A stretch of DNA of 35,601 bases from an uncultured Neomegalonema sp. (GCA_937958625.1 CALGNO010000076.1:1-35601); one strand, 5' to 3'; shown: positions 26,092 to 35,560, numbered from the stretch's first letter. Numbers and translations: made by a program. The notes: generated from the letters alone by a model not told the origin.

Positions 26092-28862
26092 CCTTCCGAG
26101 GCCGCGTCAAGGGTCTGCATCAGGGCCGAGACATCCTCGCGTGCGGCGAATTTGGGTTGGCCCTCGAGGGTCGATACCATCAGCGCCCGCGCATCGTCGC
26201 GCAGGCCCGCTTTCGACAGGGCCGATGCGAGGTGAAACGCGATCTCGGGATTATCCGGTGCCCCGGCATTGGCCCGGCGCAAGACCTCCAGCCCCTCTTT
26301 CAGGCGGCCATAGTTGACCAGCAACCAGCCGTAAGTATCGGCAATATCCGGCGAATCGTCCGACAGATAATATGCACGCCGGGCGAATTCGAGCGCATCG
26401 TTGCGTCCGCCGATATGGCGAAGCCACGCATAGTTGTTCAGCGCGGTCACATCATTGGCGTCGAGGATGATCACCTGTTCATAGGCAATCTCGGCCCGGT
26501 CCAGACGCCCGTAACTCAGCAGGGCGGCGGCGAATTCGCGCAGGGCATCGACGTCGTTCGGATTGCTTTCTAGCCAGCGCGTCATCTCGTCCAGCGCTTC
26601 TTCGTGCAGACCGATACGCTGGCGCGCTTCGAAGACGTCGATTGCTGCCTCGGAACTGGGGTTTTCGGCGAAGACCTGTTGCAGCACGTTGTGAGCTTCG
26701 GCGGGGTCGCCGGTTCCGGCAATCAGGGACAGGCGCGCCGCTGCCGCCGGATCACTGGCGCGGCGTTGCTCGATCAACGCAGTCACCGCATCCGGGCGCT
26801 CGGTCGCCATTTCCAACCCGACCTGCGCCGCCGCGATGTCGCGATTGTCGGGCCACCGCGCCGCCGCATTGCGCAGGGTTTGCCGCGCGGCGTCGATGTC
26901 ACCGGCGAAGCCCTGGGTTTCGGCCAGTTCCATGACGATCTCGGGATCATTCGGCGATACGGCTTGCAGACGGCGCAATACTTCTACCGCGCGATCCGGC
27001 ACACCCGCTGTCACAAGGACGCGGGCCGCATAGAGCAGGGTGTCCGGATTTGTCGGTTCGAGCAGCGCGAACCGCGTGGCCTCGGCTGCCGCCTCGACGG
27101 TGTTGCCCTGTTGCGAGAGGCCGGCAATCAACGGACGTGACAGCGACGTCGCATTGGGCATCGCGGTGCGCTGTTCGGTCAAAAAGGCGACCATCTCGTC
27201 GGTGTTGCCGCCGCTTTCCAGAAAGCTTGCAATCTCGACGATCAGCGGCTCGTTGTCCGGTCGTTTTTGCAACAACGCCTGCATCCGGGGCAGGGTTTCG
27301 GCGGCGCGGCCCTCTCGGCGGTCAAGCTGGGTCAAGGCGCGCACGGCGTCCAACCGTTCGGGATCGAGAAAGATGGCATGTTCGAGCGACTGGCGTGCCT
27401 CGCGCAAGTTTCCAAGTCCGGCTTCGCTGCGCCCGCGAAGCGAGAATAAAAGCGCGCTGTCATCCACGTTGACGGCACCCAGCAATGCGCGGGCTTGTGC
27501 GGCATCGCCTTCATAGAGCCGGTCGATGGCCTTGACCAGCAGATGCCGAGCAGCGGGATATTGCGTGACAGGATCATTGCTCGCGCCGGGGGATGGGGCC
27601 AGCAGGGTGAGGGCCTCCTCCGCATGGCGGCGCTGTTGCGGCGAGCCCTTGTTCAGCAACCGCGTATAAAGGGCCGTGGCCTCGCGGTATCGACTGGTCC
27701 CCACCAGCGCACTTGCGCGGCGGTGCAGGCTTTCGACATCGTCGGGGCGCTCACTCAGCACGACATCGAGCATATCGAGCGCGTTTCGCGGTTGATCACT
27801 GGCCAGCCGCACGGCGGCCAGCGCCCGCCGCGCCTCGATGCTGTTGGGCTTCATCTCGATATAGCGCCGGAAGAGGGCACCCGCCTGATTCAGCTCGCCC
27901 TTGCGCTGCTTGATCAACGCGCCGAGCAGGACCGCAGGAGAGAAATTGTCAAAGCTGCGTTGCAGGTGGGTAAAGGCACGGTTCGCCTTGTCGATCTCGC
28001 CCTCGGCATAGGCGACGGCGGAATGAAGGTAATGGGCGATGGGCGAGTTTTCCGCCAGCTTTTCGACCCTCTCCGCATCGGCCCGCGCTTCTTCCAGACG
28101 GCCCGCACTCAGAAAGGCCCGCGCCCGTGCGATCAACGGCAGGGTCGAATCGGGGGTCAGCGCGATGGCCTGATCGAAGGACGCAAAGGCCTCGTCCAAG
28201 AACCCGCGTTCCATGGCCACTTCGCCGCGCAGGGACCAGGCCGGGGCGAAATCGGGCTTGCCTTGGGTGATCTGTTCCAGCTTTTCCGCGGCGGCGCGGT
28301 AATTCTTGCGCTCGTTATAGACATGGGCGAGGCCGAAATGGCCCTCGACCCGGCGCGGGTCCATCTCGATGATTTTCTCATAGGCGACTTCGGCAGCGTC
28401 GTAATCGCCGAGGAAAGAACTCGCGACGCCGGTGATCGTCAGCCGCCGCACGGTGCCGTCGGGGGTGGCGCTGGGGCCGCGTACCAGAGAAATCGCGCCC
28501 TCGGCATCCCCTGCCTGCAAGCGGGCCTCGGCCAACAGAACGGCGGTTTCGTCGCTGGGGGCAAGGGTATGTGCGCGGCCAAGCTCTTTCAGCGCACCGG
28601 TAATATCGCCTTCGCCGAGCAGCATCTGCCCGAGCAACAAGCGGGCGGCACCGTCGTTCGGATGCGCTTTCAACGCGCTTTTGATCTCTGCCGATGCCTT
28701 TTCGTATTGGCCGGACTGGTACAGCGCGCGGGCGCTTTCGACATAGCCGATGGCGGCGGCTTCATGGACAGGCTGGGCCGCAGCCGGGGCGCTGGCGAGA
28801 TAGAGCGCGGGTAGGGCGACACTGCTCAGAATCGCGGCAAGGGCGGTTTTTCGAATCGACAT
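26088..28862 (-). CDS. prsT: secreted TPR-repeat protein PrsT of exosortase/EPS systems
   Basis: A 924-residue protein with a signal peptide (about residues 1-30, ending PAAAQ) and tandem tetratricopeptide repeats through nearly its whole length, for example ARALYQSGQYEKASAEIKSA and ALNNYAWLRHIGGRNDALEF. Length, periplasmic location and position next to the exosortase operon match the PEP-CTERM system TPR protein PrsT (TIGR02917). TPR arrays bind protein partners, so it likely scaffolds EPS assembly or export. No lipobox Cys is seen although many PrsT proteins are lipoproteins. The frame is open 16 codons upstream, but ATG at 28862 with GGAG starts the signal peptide. It follows the amidotransferase gene by 68 bases, probably in the same operon. 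Confidence 0.85.
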   Translation of the reverse strand: MSIRKTALAAILSSVALPALYLASAPAAAQPVHEAAAIGYVESARALYQSGQYEKASAEIKSALKAHPNDGAARLLLGQMLLGEGDITGALKELGRAHTLAPSDETAVLLAEARLQAGDAEGAISLVRGPSATPDGTVRRLTITGVASSFLGDYDAAEVAYEKIIEMDPRRVEGHFGLAHVYNERKNYRAAAEKLEQITQGKPDFAPAWSLRGEVAMERGFLDEAFASFDQAIALTPDSTLPLIARARAFLSAGRLEEARADAERVEKLAENSPIAHYLHSAVAYAEGEIDKANRAFTHLQRSFDNFSPAVLLGALIKQRKGELNQAGALFRRYIEMKPNSIEARRALAAVRLASDQPRNALDMLDVVLSERPDDVESLHRRASALVGTSRYREATALYTRLLNKGSPQQRRHAEEALTLLAPSPGASNDPVTQYPAARHLLVKAIDRLYEGDAAQARALLGAVNVDDSALLFSLRGRSEAGLGNLREARQSLEHAIFLDPERLDAVRALTQLDRREGRAAETLPRMQALLQKRPDNEPLIVEIASFLESGGNTDEMVAFLTEQRTAMPNATSLSRPLIAGLSQQGNTVEAAAEATRFALLEPTNPDTLLYAARVLVTAGVPDRAVEVLRRLQAVSPNDPEIVMELAETQGFAGDIDAARQTLRNAAARWPDNRDIAAAQVGLEMATERPDAVTALIEQRRASDPAAAARLSLIAGTGDPAEAHNVLQQVFAENPSSEAAIDVFEARQRIGLHEEALDEMTRWLESNPNDVDALREFAAALLSYGRLDRAEIAYEQVIILDANDVTALNNYAWLRHIGGRNDALEFARRAYYLSDDSPDIADTYGWLLVNYGRLKEGLEVLRRANAGAPDNPEIAFHLASALSKAGLRDDARALMVSTLEGQPKFAAREDVSALMQTLDAASEG

Positions 28863-28930
28863 GGCGTATTCTCCGGGGCGCGGATGCCCTTTCGACACAG
28901 TGGCGATCAAGGTTTAAGACGCGTTTAAGC

Positions 28931-30832
28931 CTATGCCGCGTTGCGCGTCCGGTTGCTGCCTTGCATCCGCCCGATAAACCCGTCCAGCATCATCAAAGCC
29001 CAGAGTTCCCGCGAGCGGTCGGCGCGCCCGCGCTGCATATCGTCCCACAGGCCCGAGACGGCGGCGGGGTCGATCAACCCGGATTCGGCCAGATGCGAGC
29101 GGTTCGGCAGTGCGTCCATCCGCGCAGCGAAGCGCCCTTGCATCCAGGCGCCGATGGGGGCGACGAATCCGCGCTTGCGGGCATCGAGTATCTCGGACGG
29201 CACCAGACCGCGCAGGGCCGATTTCAGCACATGCTTGCCGCTGAACCCATCCAGCTTCAGCCGCGTGGGCAGTTTCGCGGCCCACTCTGCCACATCAATA
29301 TCCAGCAGTGGGTTACGCACCTCGACCCCCGCGAACATGCTGGCCCGGTCCACCTTCACCAGCATCCGCCCCGGCAACCACGTCATCAGGTCCACATATT
29401 GCGCGCGGGCTAGGGGATCGTCGGTTTCGGCCTGGTCCGCATGGGCGCGCAGCAGGTCGATGGACGAATAGGGCTGCGCATCGGTCAACAGCGCGTCACG
29501 CTCGCGTTCACGCATAATCGCAGTCGCCCGGAACAGGCCGCCCATGGCATCGGCGGACAGCGACTCGAAGGTCGATTTCGCGCGCAGGATGCGTGGTCCA
29601 TTCGGCAGGGCCGGATAAGCACGGGCGAGCGGGCCGAACAGGCCCCGCGACAAGGCCCCCGGTATCCGCGCTTTTACGCGCTCCTCTGCCGTGTGGTGGG
29701 GATAGCGCCGGTATCCGGCGAACAACTCATCCCCGCCATCCCCCGACAGCGCGACTTTAACGTGGCGCGCGGCAAGGGCGCAAAGCTGCATCGTGGGCAG
29801 GGCCGAGGCATCGGCGAACGGCTCGGCATAGGCCAGCCCGAGCGGGTCGAGATCGGCCATCGCGTCCTCGCGAACCGTCTCGATATGATGGCGCGCGCCG
29901 TATTTGGCGGCAACGGTCGCGGCAAGGTCGCTTTCATCATAGGCCGGATTCTCGAACGCCATCGTGCACGCATCGAGGCCGGGGCCGCGAGCTTGCGTTG
30001 CCAGCGCCACCATCGCGCCGCTATCGACACCGCCCGACAGGAATGCCCCCAGTGGCACATCGGCAATCAGCCGCTTATCGACGGCAGAGCGGAGCAGGGG
30101 CATGAGCTGCTCGACCGCCTCGTCCATCGTCTGTCCGGTATCCTCGGGATGCACCCGGATCGACCAGTACCGCGTCGCCTTCACGCCGCGCCATGCGCCG
30201 CGTTTGAGGATCAACTGATGGGCGGGGGGCAGCTTTTCGATGCCCTCGAGAATAGATTTCGGCTCGGGCACATAGCCAAAGGCGAGATAATCCGACAGGG
30301 CATCGCCGCGGATCGCTGGCATCCCGTCCATCCCGGCAAGGATCGCCCAGAGGTCCGACCCGAACAGCAACTCGCCCCGGGGCGATAATGCGTAGTAAAG
30401 CGGCTTCTTACCCCAGCGGTCGCGGATCAGCGCCAGTTCATCGGTCCGGCTATCCCAGATCGCGGCGGCGAAAAATCCATCGAGGCGTTCGGTCAGCCCC
30501 TCGCGCCATTGCTTCCACCCGTGCAGCAGAACCTCGGTATCGCAATCGGTGGTGAAGACGTGGCCATGCGCCTCCAACTCCCGCCGCAACGCGCGAAAAT
30601 TGTAGATCATGCCGTTGAAAACGACCGAGACATGCTCGCCCAGCAAGGGTTGCTGGCCGCCCTCGGGGTCGATGATGGCGAGCCGCCGATGTCCAAGCCC
30701 AACCCCCGGCGCGTACCACTGGCCTTCGCCATCCGGCCCGCGATGGGCAATCGCGTCGGTCATTGCCTTCAGGCGACCGGGTGCAATCTCGCGCGGTCCC
30801 TCCAGATCGACGATGCCCGCAATACCACACAT
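28931..30832 (-). CDS. AsnB-like amidotransferase of the exosortase A/EPS system
   Basis: A 633-residue glutamine-dependent asparagine synthetase relative. The N-terminal glutaminase domain begins with the nucleophile Cys2 (MCGIAGI) and has HRGPDGEG (30-37), GHRRLAIID (48-56) and CDTEV (97-101). The C-terminal synthetase domain has the PP-loop SGGVDS (266-271) and GDGGDELFAGY. This matches the XrtA-associated amidotransferase (TIGR03108), thought to amidate a sugar acid or peptide part of the EPS. The segment FNGMIYNF has Met75 where AsnB enzymes usually have Glu in NGEIYN, a residue that contacts glutamine. The ATG overlaps the exosortase stop (TGATG). Confidence 0.9.
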   Translation of the reverse strand: MCGIAGIVDLEGPREIAPGRLKAMTDAIAHRGPDGEGQWYAPGVGLGHRRLAIIDPEGGQQPLLGEHVSVVFNGMIYNFRALRRELEAHGHVFTTDCDTEVLLHGWKQWREGLTERLDGFFAAAIWDSRTDELALIRDRWGKKPLYYALSPRGELLFGSDLWAILAGMDGMPAIRGDALSDYLAFGYVPEPKSILEGIEKLPPAHQLILKRGAWRGVKATRYWSIRVHPEDTGQTMDEAVEQLMPLLRSAVDKRLIADVPLGAFLSGGVDSGAMVALATQARGPGLDACTMAFENPAYDESDLAATVAAKYGARHHIETVREDAMADLDPLGLAYAEPFADASALPTMQLCALAARHVKVALSGDGGDELFAGYRRYPHHTAEERVKARIPGALSRGLFGPLARAYPALPNGPRILRAKSTFESLSADAMGGLFRATAIMRERERDALLTDAQPYSSIDLLRAHADQAETDDPLARAQYVDLMTWLPGRMLVKVDRASMFAGVEVRNPLLDIDVAEWAAKLPTRLKLDGFSGKHVLKSALRGLVPSEILDARKRGFVAPIGAWMQGRFAARMDALPNRSHLAESGLIDPAAVSGLWDDMQRGRADRSRELWALMMLDGFIGRMQGSNRTRNAA

Positions 30833-32415
30833 CAGTCGCCACCCACCGCTTCAAGCGCAGGGGCGAGGGGGCCGAGATCGGCCAACAGCGCCTCGATGGC
30901 CCGCCGCGCCTGAATCTCGCCACCCGGCGTATCGTGGCGGGCGGAAACCGCGATCACGGCGGCCCCGGCCTCGCCGCCGAGCAGACGGGCCTTCATCGCC
31001 GCCAGCTTCGCCTCGATGGGATCAGCGGTCAGCGTGCCGCCGACCCAATACCATGACGTGACGAGGCGAGACTCGAACCGGTTATCGCGCTCGGCGTTGA
31101 TATGATTGATATAAGTCAGGCTATCCAGCCGCGCGGTCGATGGCAGGTCGGTTGCCCCGGCATCGACGTCGATGGTGCCGAGCTTCGAGCGCATCCAGAT
31201 TCGGTCATCATCGAAGCGGTTCATGTAGTGCAGCGCCTCGGCCCCTTCACGCTGGTGCGTATAGTAGGCGATGACGAAATCGACGGTCGCCGTGCCGTTC
31301 GACAGGCGCTCCATTTCGGCGCGGTCGGCGGTTTCGAATCTCGGAATCCAGCGGTCGGGCGCGTTGCCGTCCCATTGGACGATGTCCCAGCCTTCCGGAA
31401 TCAGCGGATCGATCAGGGCGCTTGGCTGCGCAGTCGGCTCCGGCTCCGTCAGTGCGGCAAAGGCGGGGCAGCCGGAGATGAGCAATGCGCCGGAGACCGC
31501 GACCCCCAGACCGCCGCGGCGGCCAGTACCGGCCTTGATCGGAGCCTCGTTCACCGGATCGACCAAGGGACGGTCGGCGAACTTCGACCCTACCCAGAGC
31601 ATCAACAGCATCACCAGCGAAAAGAAGAACCAGCCATAGACCAGATGATCGACACCCACCGCCAACGCGTTGTCCGTCACATGGGCCAGCATCATGATGC
31701 CATAGGCACGCACGCAGTTCGCCGCGACGGGGATGACAAAGGCCAGTACGCCGAACAGCACCCATTTCCATAGCTTGTCATAGCTGAAATAGGCAAAGAG
31801 GGTGGCGACGAAGAAATTCGCGATCAGAAACCGCACCCCGGCACAGGCTTCGGCGACTTCCCAGACGCCCGAGGTCAGTTCGATGAACAGTCCCTCGCGC
31901 TTTACCGCCACACCGGTCACTTCGATCATCCAGACCGAGACGGTGGCGGTCAGCTCTTGCAATGGCGCAATCAGAAAATCACCCAGCGGCACCATGAAAC
32001 CGAGGAACAGCACGGGAAAAATGAACCGACGTGTAATCGGCCAGCCAAAGCAGATCGGCACAAGGCACATCAGCGAACCGACAAACCCGATATGGCGCAG
32101 AGAGTTCACCCCGCTGATTTCACCCACGAGGCTGATAATGGCGCAGCCGAGCAACAGCGCGAAGGCAGAATAGGCGTTTTCAGGAGTGGCAGTCGCCAAC
32201 TCGCTGCGTCGCCGCCAGACCAGCCATAGACTGACCGGTGCCACGACGAAGCAGTGATTGTAGGTGGTGGTATTATACCAGATATCGGCCATGTTCGTGA
32301 GCGTCGGCCATTGGGCCGCGACCAGTGCCGCCAGCAACAGCCCGAACTGTACAATGTGCAGCCGCCTAGCTGAGTCTTCACCGATTTCGTGCGCTTCAGT
32401 CGTATCGGTCATCAT
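30832..32415 (-). CDS. xrtA: exosortase fused to EpsI domain (exosortase A type)
   Basis: A 527-residue membrane protein. Residues about 20-280 form an eight- or nine-helix exosortase, the transpeptidase-like enzyme that processes PEP-CTERM-type tails. The catalytic set is present: Cys191 in EACAGVRFL, Arg236 in NCVRAYGI and His257 in VDHLVYGWFFF. After a linker, residues about 310-510 are an EpsI (DUF3485) domain outside the membrane, with DRWIPRFE and TSWYWVGGTLTADP. The neighbours (deacetylase, FemAB, glycosyltransferase, AsnB, PrsT) point to exosortase A; XrtD of VPLPA-CTERM systems is also found as an EpsI fusion in this lineage and cannot be excluded. Start and stop both overlap neighbouring genes (TGATG). 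Confidence 0.92.
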   Translation of the reverse strand: MMTDTTEAHEIGEDSARRLHIVQFGLLLAALVAAQWPTLTNMADIWYNTTTYNHCFVVAPVSLWLVWRRRSELATATPENAYSAFALLLGCAIISLVGEISGVNSLRHIGFVGSLMCLVPICFGWPITRRFIFPVLFLGFMVPLGDFLIAPLQELTATVSVWMIEVTGVAVKREGLFIELTSGVWEVAEACAGVRFLIANFFVATLFAYFSYDKLWKWVLFGVLAFVIPVAANCVRAYGIMMLAHVTDNALAVGVDHLVYGWFFFSLVMLLMLWVGSKFADRPLVDPVNEAPIKAGTGRRGGLGVAVSGALLISGCPAFAALTEPEPTAQPSALIDPLIPEGWDIVQWDGNAPDRWIPRFETADRAEMERLSNGTATVDFVIAYYTHQREGAEALHYMNRFDDDRIWMRSKLGTIDVDAGATDLPSTARLDSLTYINHINAERDNRFESRLVTSWYWVGGTLTADPIEAKLAAMKARLLGGEAGAAVIAVSARHDTPGGEIQARRAIEALLADLGPLAPALEAVGGD

Positions 32416-33647
32416 CAGGCCACCTGTGCCGGTCTGCGGGTGTTCGCACCCGCGATAAGATCCGTCAGGGATGCAATTTTTGCGCCCCAGCCATAGTCGT
32501 TATGTACGAGATTGCGGGCCGCATCGGCCTGTTTTTCAAGCTTTTCGGGGTTTTCAAGCAAGGCTTGAATGGCAATCACAAAGTCGTCAGGCGACTCGCA
32601 CAGGGTTACATCGCGCCCCGGTACGGCGTCGATTCCGGTCAAAGCGGGACGGGTGGTCAGCACAGGTGTCCCGGCGGCCATGGCCTCCAGCACCTTGTTT
32701 TGCACGCCGCGTGCCAGCAGCAGAGGCGCAACCGCAAGGTCGGCATGGCCAAGCCAGCCGCGCATGTCTTCGACCCGCCCGGTGACGGTGATGTCGCCTG
32801 CCTCGCCCAGCGCCTCGACTTGCTTCGTGGGCCGACCGCCTGCAATGACGAATTTGAGATCGAGACCCGCGCGGCGCAGTCCGGGCATGACCTTGTCGGC
32901 AAACCAGCACACCGCCTCCACATTCGGCTCATAGTCCATGACGCCCGTGAAGATGATCCGGCGGCGGGTATCGCTATAGGGCGGGGGCATTGATTTGGCC
33001 GCGCCCCAATACTCGGTATCGACGCCATTGCCGACGACGTTGGCGGGCTGGCCTGTCAATTCAGTGTAGAGATCGGCCTCCGCACGGGTGACGAGCAGAT
33101 TGGCGTCGGACAGCGCGCCCAGCCGTGTTTCCTCTGCCCGCAGCAGCTTTGCCTCGCGGGCATAGACATGCTTCATCGGTCCCTTGGCACCCTCGCCAAG
33201 CGCCCGCCATTTCTCGGAATCCACATCGACGAAATCAATGATCGTGCAGCGCGGCGCGCGGTTTATCGCCGTCAGATAGGGCGCGGCGCCCGACGAATAC
33301 AGGAACACGGTATCGAACTGCCGCTCGCTGGTGACGCGCTTGACCCAGTCCATCATGCCACGTTCGCGGAAATAGGCGTAGGAAACCGGCTCGCCCCGCG
33401 CGATGGCCTCGATAGCGGCGCGGTGACGCGTGCGCCCGCGAATATCGGCGATATGAGTCTCGATGCACCATGGGTCCAGTGCGTTTCGATGGGTCCAGTC
33501 TTCGGGGTCGTCCAGCGGCGCGCCCAGCCAGATGTCATGACTCTCGGACAGACCTTTGAGCAGATTGAAGGCCCGCAGCTTCTCGCCCTTGGTCGGCGGA
33601 TAGGGAATCCGGTGGGCAAGAAACAGCAGCGACGGTTTCACGCTCAT
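32415..33647 (-). CDS. glycosyltransferase of the exosortase-associated TIGR03087 type
   Basis: A 410-residue GT-B fold glycosyltransferase. The N-terminus LLFLAHRIPYPPTKGEKLRA with FNLLKGLSE is the hallmark of the PEP-CTERM/XrtA-associated sugar transferase group (TIGR03087). The C-terminal half has the GT4-like nucleotide-sugar region: IIFTGVMDYEPNVEAVCWF, then VTGRVEDMRGWLGHADLAVA and KVLEAMAAGTPVLTT, with Glu in the expected binding position. It should add a sugar to the lipid-linked EPS precursor in the cytoplasm. Its start overlaps the stop of the FemAB-like gene by ATGA, and its stop overlaps the exosortase start, so translation is coupled along the operon. Confidence 0.92.
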   Translation of the reverse strand: MSVKPSLLFLAHRIPYPPTKGEKLRAFNLLKGLSESHDIWLGAPLDDPEDWTHRNALDPWCIETHIADIRGRTRHRAAIEAIARGEPVSYAYFRERGMMDWVKRVTSERQFDTVFLYSSGAAPYLTAINRAPRCTIIDFVDVDSEKWRALGEGAKGPMKHVYAREAKLLRAEETRLGALSDANLLVTRAEADLYTELTGQPANVVGNGVDTEYWGAAKSMPPPYSDTRRRIIFTGVMDYEPNVEAVCWFADKVMPGLRRAGLDLKFVIAGGRPTKQVEALGEAGDITVTGRVEDMRGWLGHADLAVAPLLLARGVQNKVLEAMAAGTPVLTTRPALTGIDAVPGRDVTLCESPDDFVIAIQALLENPEKLEKQADAARNLVHNDYGWGAKIASLTDLIAGANTRRPAQVA

Positions 33648-34711
33648 GCCATTTGCCGCGCAAGCAGTGGGCCGAGCACCTTGGTGGCGCCGAGGGGCAG
33701 TTTCTGCCAGATTTTCACGAACCGGGCATATTTCGGGTTGTTGGGGTTCACATCGGGCATCGACGCATTGCCGTAGAGGTGGAACTGATATTCCAGCGGC
33801 ACGCCCTCGAAACCCCAGTGCTTCTTATAGTCCGCTGCGCCGGTGCCGATTTTCGAGCGTCCGAAGTCGAACTTGCTACAGCCGCGATCCACCGCACGCT
33901 GCATCAAAGTCCAATAGACGTGGTCAAAGGCGTGGAGCTTCCGCGCTTCCGCCGTTGCGCCCACGTAATAGGGGTAGACGGTATCGCCATGGAACAGGCT
34001 CAGCAGGCCCACGACGGGACCGTCCGGCCCTTGTACGATGGCGACCTCACAATCATCGGCGAATTCAGTTTTCAGCGCCGCATACCAGCGTTTCGGCAGG
34101 ATCGGCGTGCCGAGGGCGTGCAGGTTGCGGGCATAAAGGTCGTGGAAGACATCGACCGATGCATCCGTATCGACAGGAAAGTCGGCCTTGATCCCCTTGC
34201 GCACATCCGCGCGTTTCTTGCGGGGGATGGCCTTCAGGCGCTCGTCGGCATCGGGTGCCAAGGTCGCGACATGACCCGCATAGACAGTGTCTTTGGTGGG
34301 CCAGCCCTCGAAACGGGCCTTCTCGCTGCGCAGTTCCAGATGCTCGACGCCGCGCTCGTGGCCCAGCGCTTTTGCTGCATTGGCGAGTTCTTGCGCCGCC
34401 GCCTCGTCATCGGCCAGAACACCGCCCCCGACCGAAAATCCGGTCGAGATCAGCGCATTGCCAAACAGGCGCGTTTTTGCGTGAACCAGCGGCAGAACGC
34501 CGACAATGGCCCCGGACCGTCGCGCCACCAGCGCAGGCGTATCATGGCCCAGCGCGCTCGAAACCGCGCGGCTCCAGGCGCTCATATGAAAGGGCGAGCC
34601 ACCCTCGTGGGCGCGGACATAGGCGTCCCACTCCCCCGCAAAGCCGGGGTCAAGCGGAACAACGTTCGTCGCCGTGTCCATCAGATCGATCAGTCCCGCC
34701 GAGCCATCCAT
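33644..34711 (-). CDS. FemAB-like acyltransferase of the exosortase A/EPS system
   Basis: A GNAT-fold protein of the FemAB-related group associated with XrtA/PEP-CTERM loci (TIGR03019). Visible are SPFHMSAWSRAVSSALGH near the N-terminus, the ELRSEKARFEGW and IPRKKRADVRKG segments, and the C-terminal VVGLLSLFHGDTVYPYYVG, FDFGRSKIGTGAADYKKHWG block. FemAB enzymes move an aminoacyl group from tRNA to peptidoglycan or a sugar; a similar acyl transfer to the EPS is plausible but untested. ATG at 34711 (355 residues) follows GAGG and is preferred; ATGs at 34723 and 34681 are alternatives. It overlaps the end of the deacetylase gene by about 60 bases, unusually long. Confidence 0.9.
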   Translation of the reverse strand: MDGSAGLIDLMDTATNVVPLDPGFAGEWDAYVRAHEGGSPFHMSAWSRAVSSALGHDTPALVARRSGAIVGVLPLVHAKTRLFGNALISTGFSVGGGVLADDEAAAQELANAAKALGHERGVEHLELRSEKARFEGWPTKDTVYAGHVATLAPDADERLKAIPRKKRADVRKGIKADFPVDTDASVDVFHDLYARNLHALGTPILPKRWYAALKTEFADDCEVAIVQGPDGPVVGLLSLFHGDTVYPYYVGATAEARKLHAFDHVYWTLMQRAVDRGCSKFDFGRSKIGTGAADYKKHWGFEGVPLEYQFHLYGNASMPDVNPNNPKYARFVKIWQKLPLGATKVLGPLLARQMA

Positions 34712-35528
34712 CGTACGCCTCATCCATCCGGGTCCAGTTCTGGACCTCCAAAAGGCGGGTCAACTTCGCCTCGCAGCGCGTCATCCCGACATAGTGTCTG
34801 AACCTCGACTTTAAGGGCGCGGCTTTAATGCGAGGTTGCCCCGGGTCGATTTCCCAGGGGTGCAGGTAGAAATTCGGCACACGATTTTCTGCTGCGGCCT
34901 GTCGATAGGCCCGCTTGAACCACCCGAGGGGGAACAGGCGAAAGAATCCACCACCCCCGGCGGGTACACGCCGCTCGCCGATCCGCCCGACGGTCACAGG
35001 AATCTCGACAACACCCGAATCGGTGACATGGGGCGTCATCGCGGCATTGGGGTCGCCGTAAAGGTCATGCGCGATGGGGTGCGAAGACGAGGAATATCCG
35101 TATCCGGCCTCGGCCAGCGCGTCATAGGCCCAAGGGCTGCGCTCATCGATCGAGAAACTGGGTGCCCTGTATCCGCGCACTTGGGCACCGCCAATATCCT
35201 CCAGCGTTGCCCGCGCCCGCGCCACGTCCGATAAAAATGCCTCTCGCGTTTGCTCGAAAACCGCCCAATGGCCCCATCCGTGGCTGGCCAGTTCATGGCC
35301 CTCGGAAACCATGCGGCGGATGATGGCCGGATGCTTGGCGGCAACGCAGCCGAGCGTAAAGAACGTCGCGCGCGCCCTGGCCTCGGCAAAGAGGTCGAGG
35401 ATTCGATTGGTACTCGCCTCGACCCGCGATTCCATGTTGTCCCAGTCCGCGCGGTCGATCACGTCCTTGAAGGCGTGGACGTGGTAATAGTCCTCGACAT
35501 CGATGGTCATCGCAGCGGTGTTGGTCAT
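34650..35528 (-). CDS. polysaccharide deacetylase of the exosortase A/EPS system
   Basis: A 292-residue NodB-fold carbohydrate esterase that would remove N-acetyl groups from the EPS or its precursor. Metal-site motifs are intact: TIDVEDYYH (8-16) supplying Asp, and HELASHGWGH (78-87) with His83 and His87; RGYRAPSFSID and FYLHPWEID supply further catalytic residues. The DVEDYYHV start and overall length match the XrtA-system deacetylase (TIGR03006). No signal peptide is seen, as is common in this group. ATG at 35528 has only a weak AAAG site. It is the first gene of the five-gene operon within the window; genes further upstream are cut off. Confidence 0.92.
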   Translation of the reverse strand: MTNTAAMTIDVEDYYHVHAFKDVIDRADWDNMESRVEASTNRILDLFAEARARATFFTLGCVAAKHPAIIRRMVSEGHELASHGWGHWAVFEQTREAFLSDVARARATLEDIGGAQVRGYRAPSFSIDERSPWAYDALAEAGYGYSSSSHPIAHDLYGDPNAAMTPHVTDSGVVEIPVTVGRIGERRVPAGGGGFFRLFPLGWFKRAYRQAAAENRVPNFYLHPWEIDPGQPRIKAAPLKSRFRHYVGMTRCEAKLTRLLEVQNWTRMDEAYDGWLGGTDRSDGHGDERCSA

Positions 35529-35560
35529 GATCTTTGTTTCTTTGCTTTGTGGCGTTTTCG

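Noticed and set aside
27495-28814. 439-codon open frame on the plus strand
   Set aside because: Antisense to prsT; composition is that of a reversed TPR gene.
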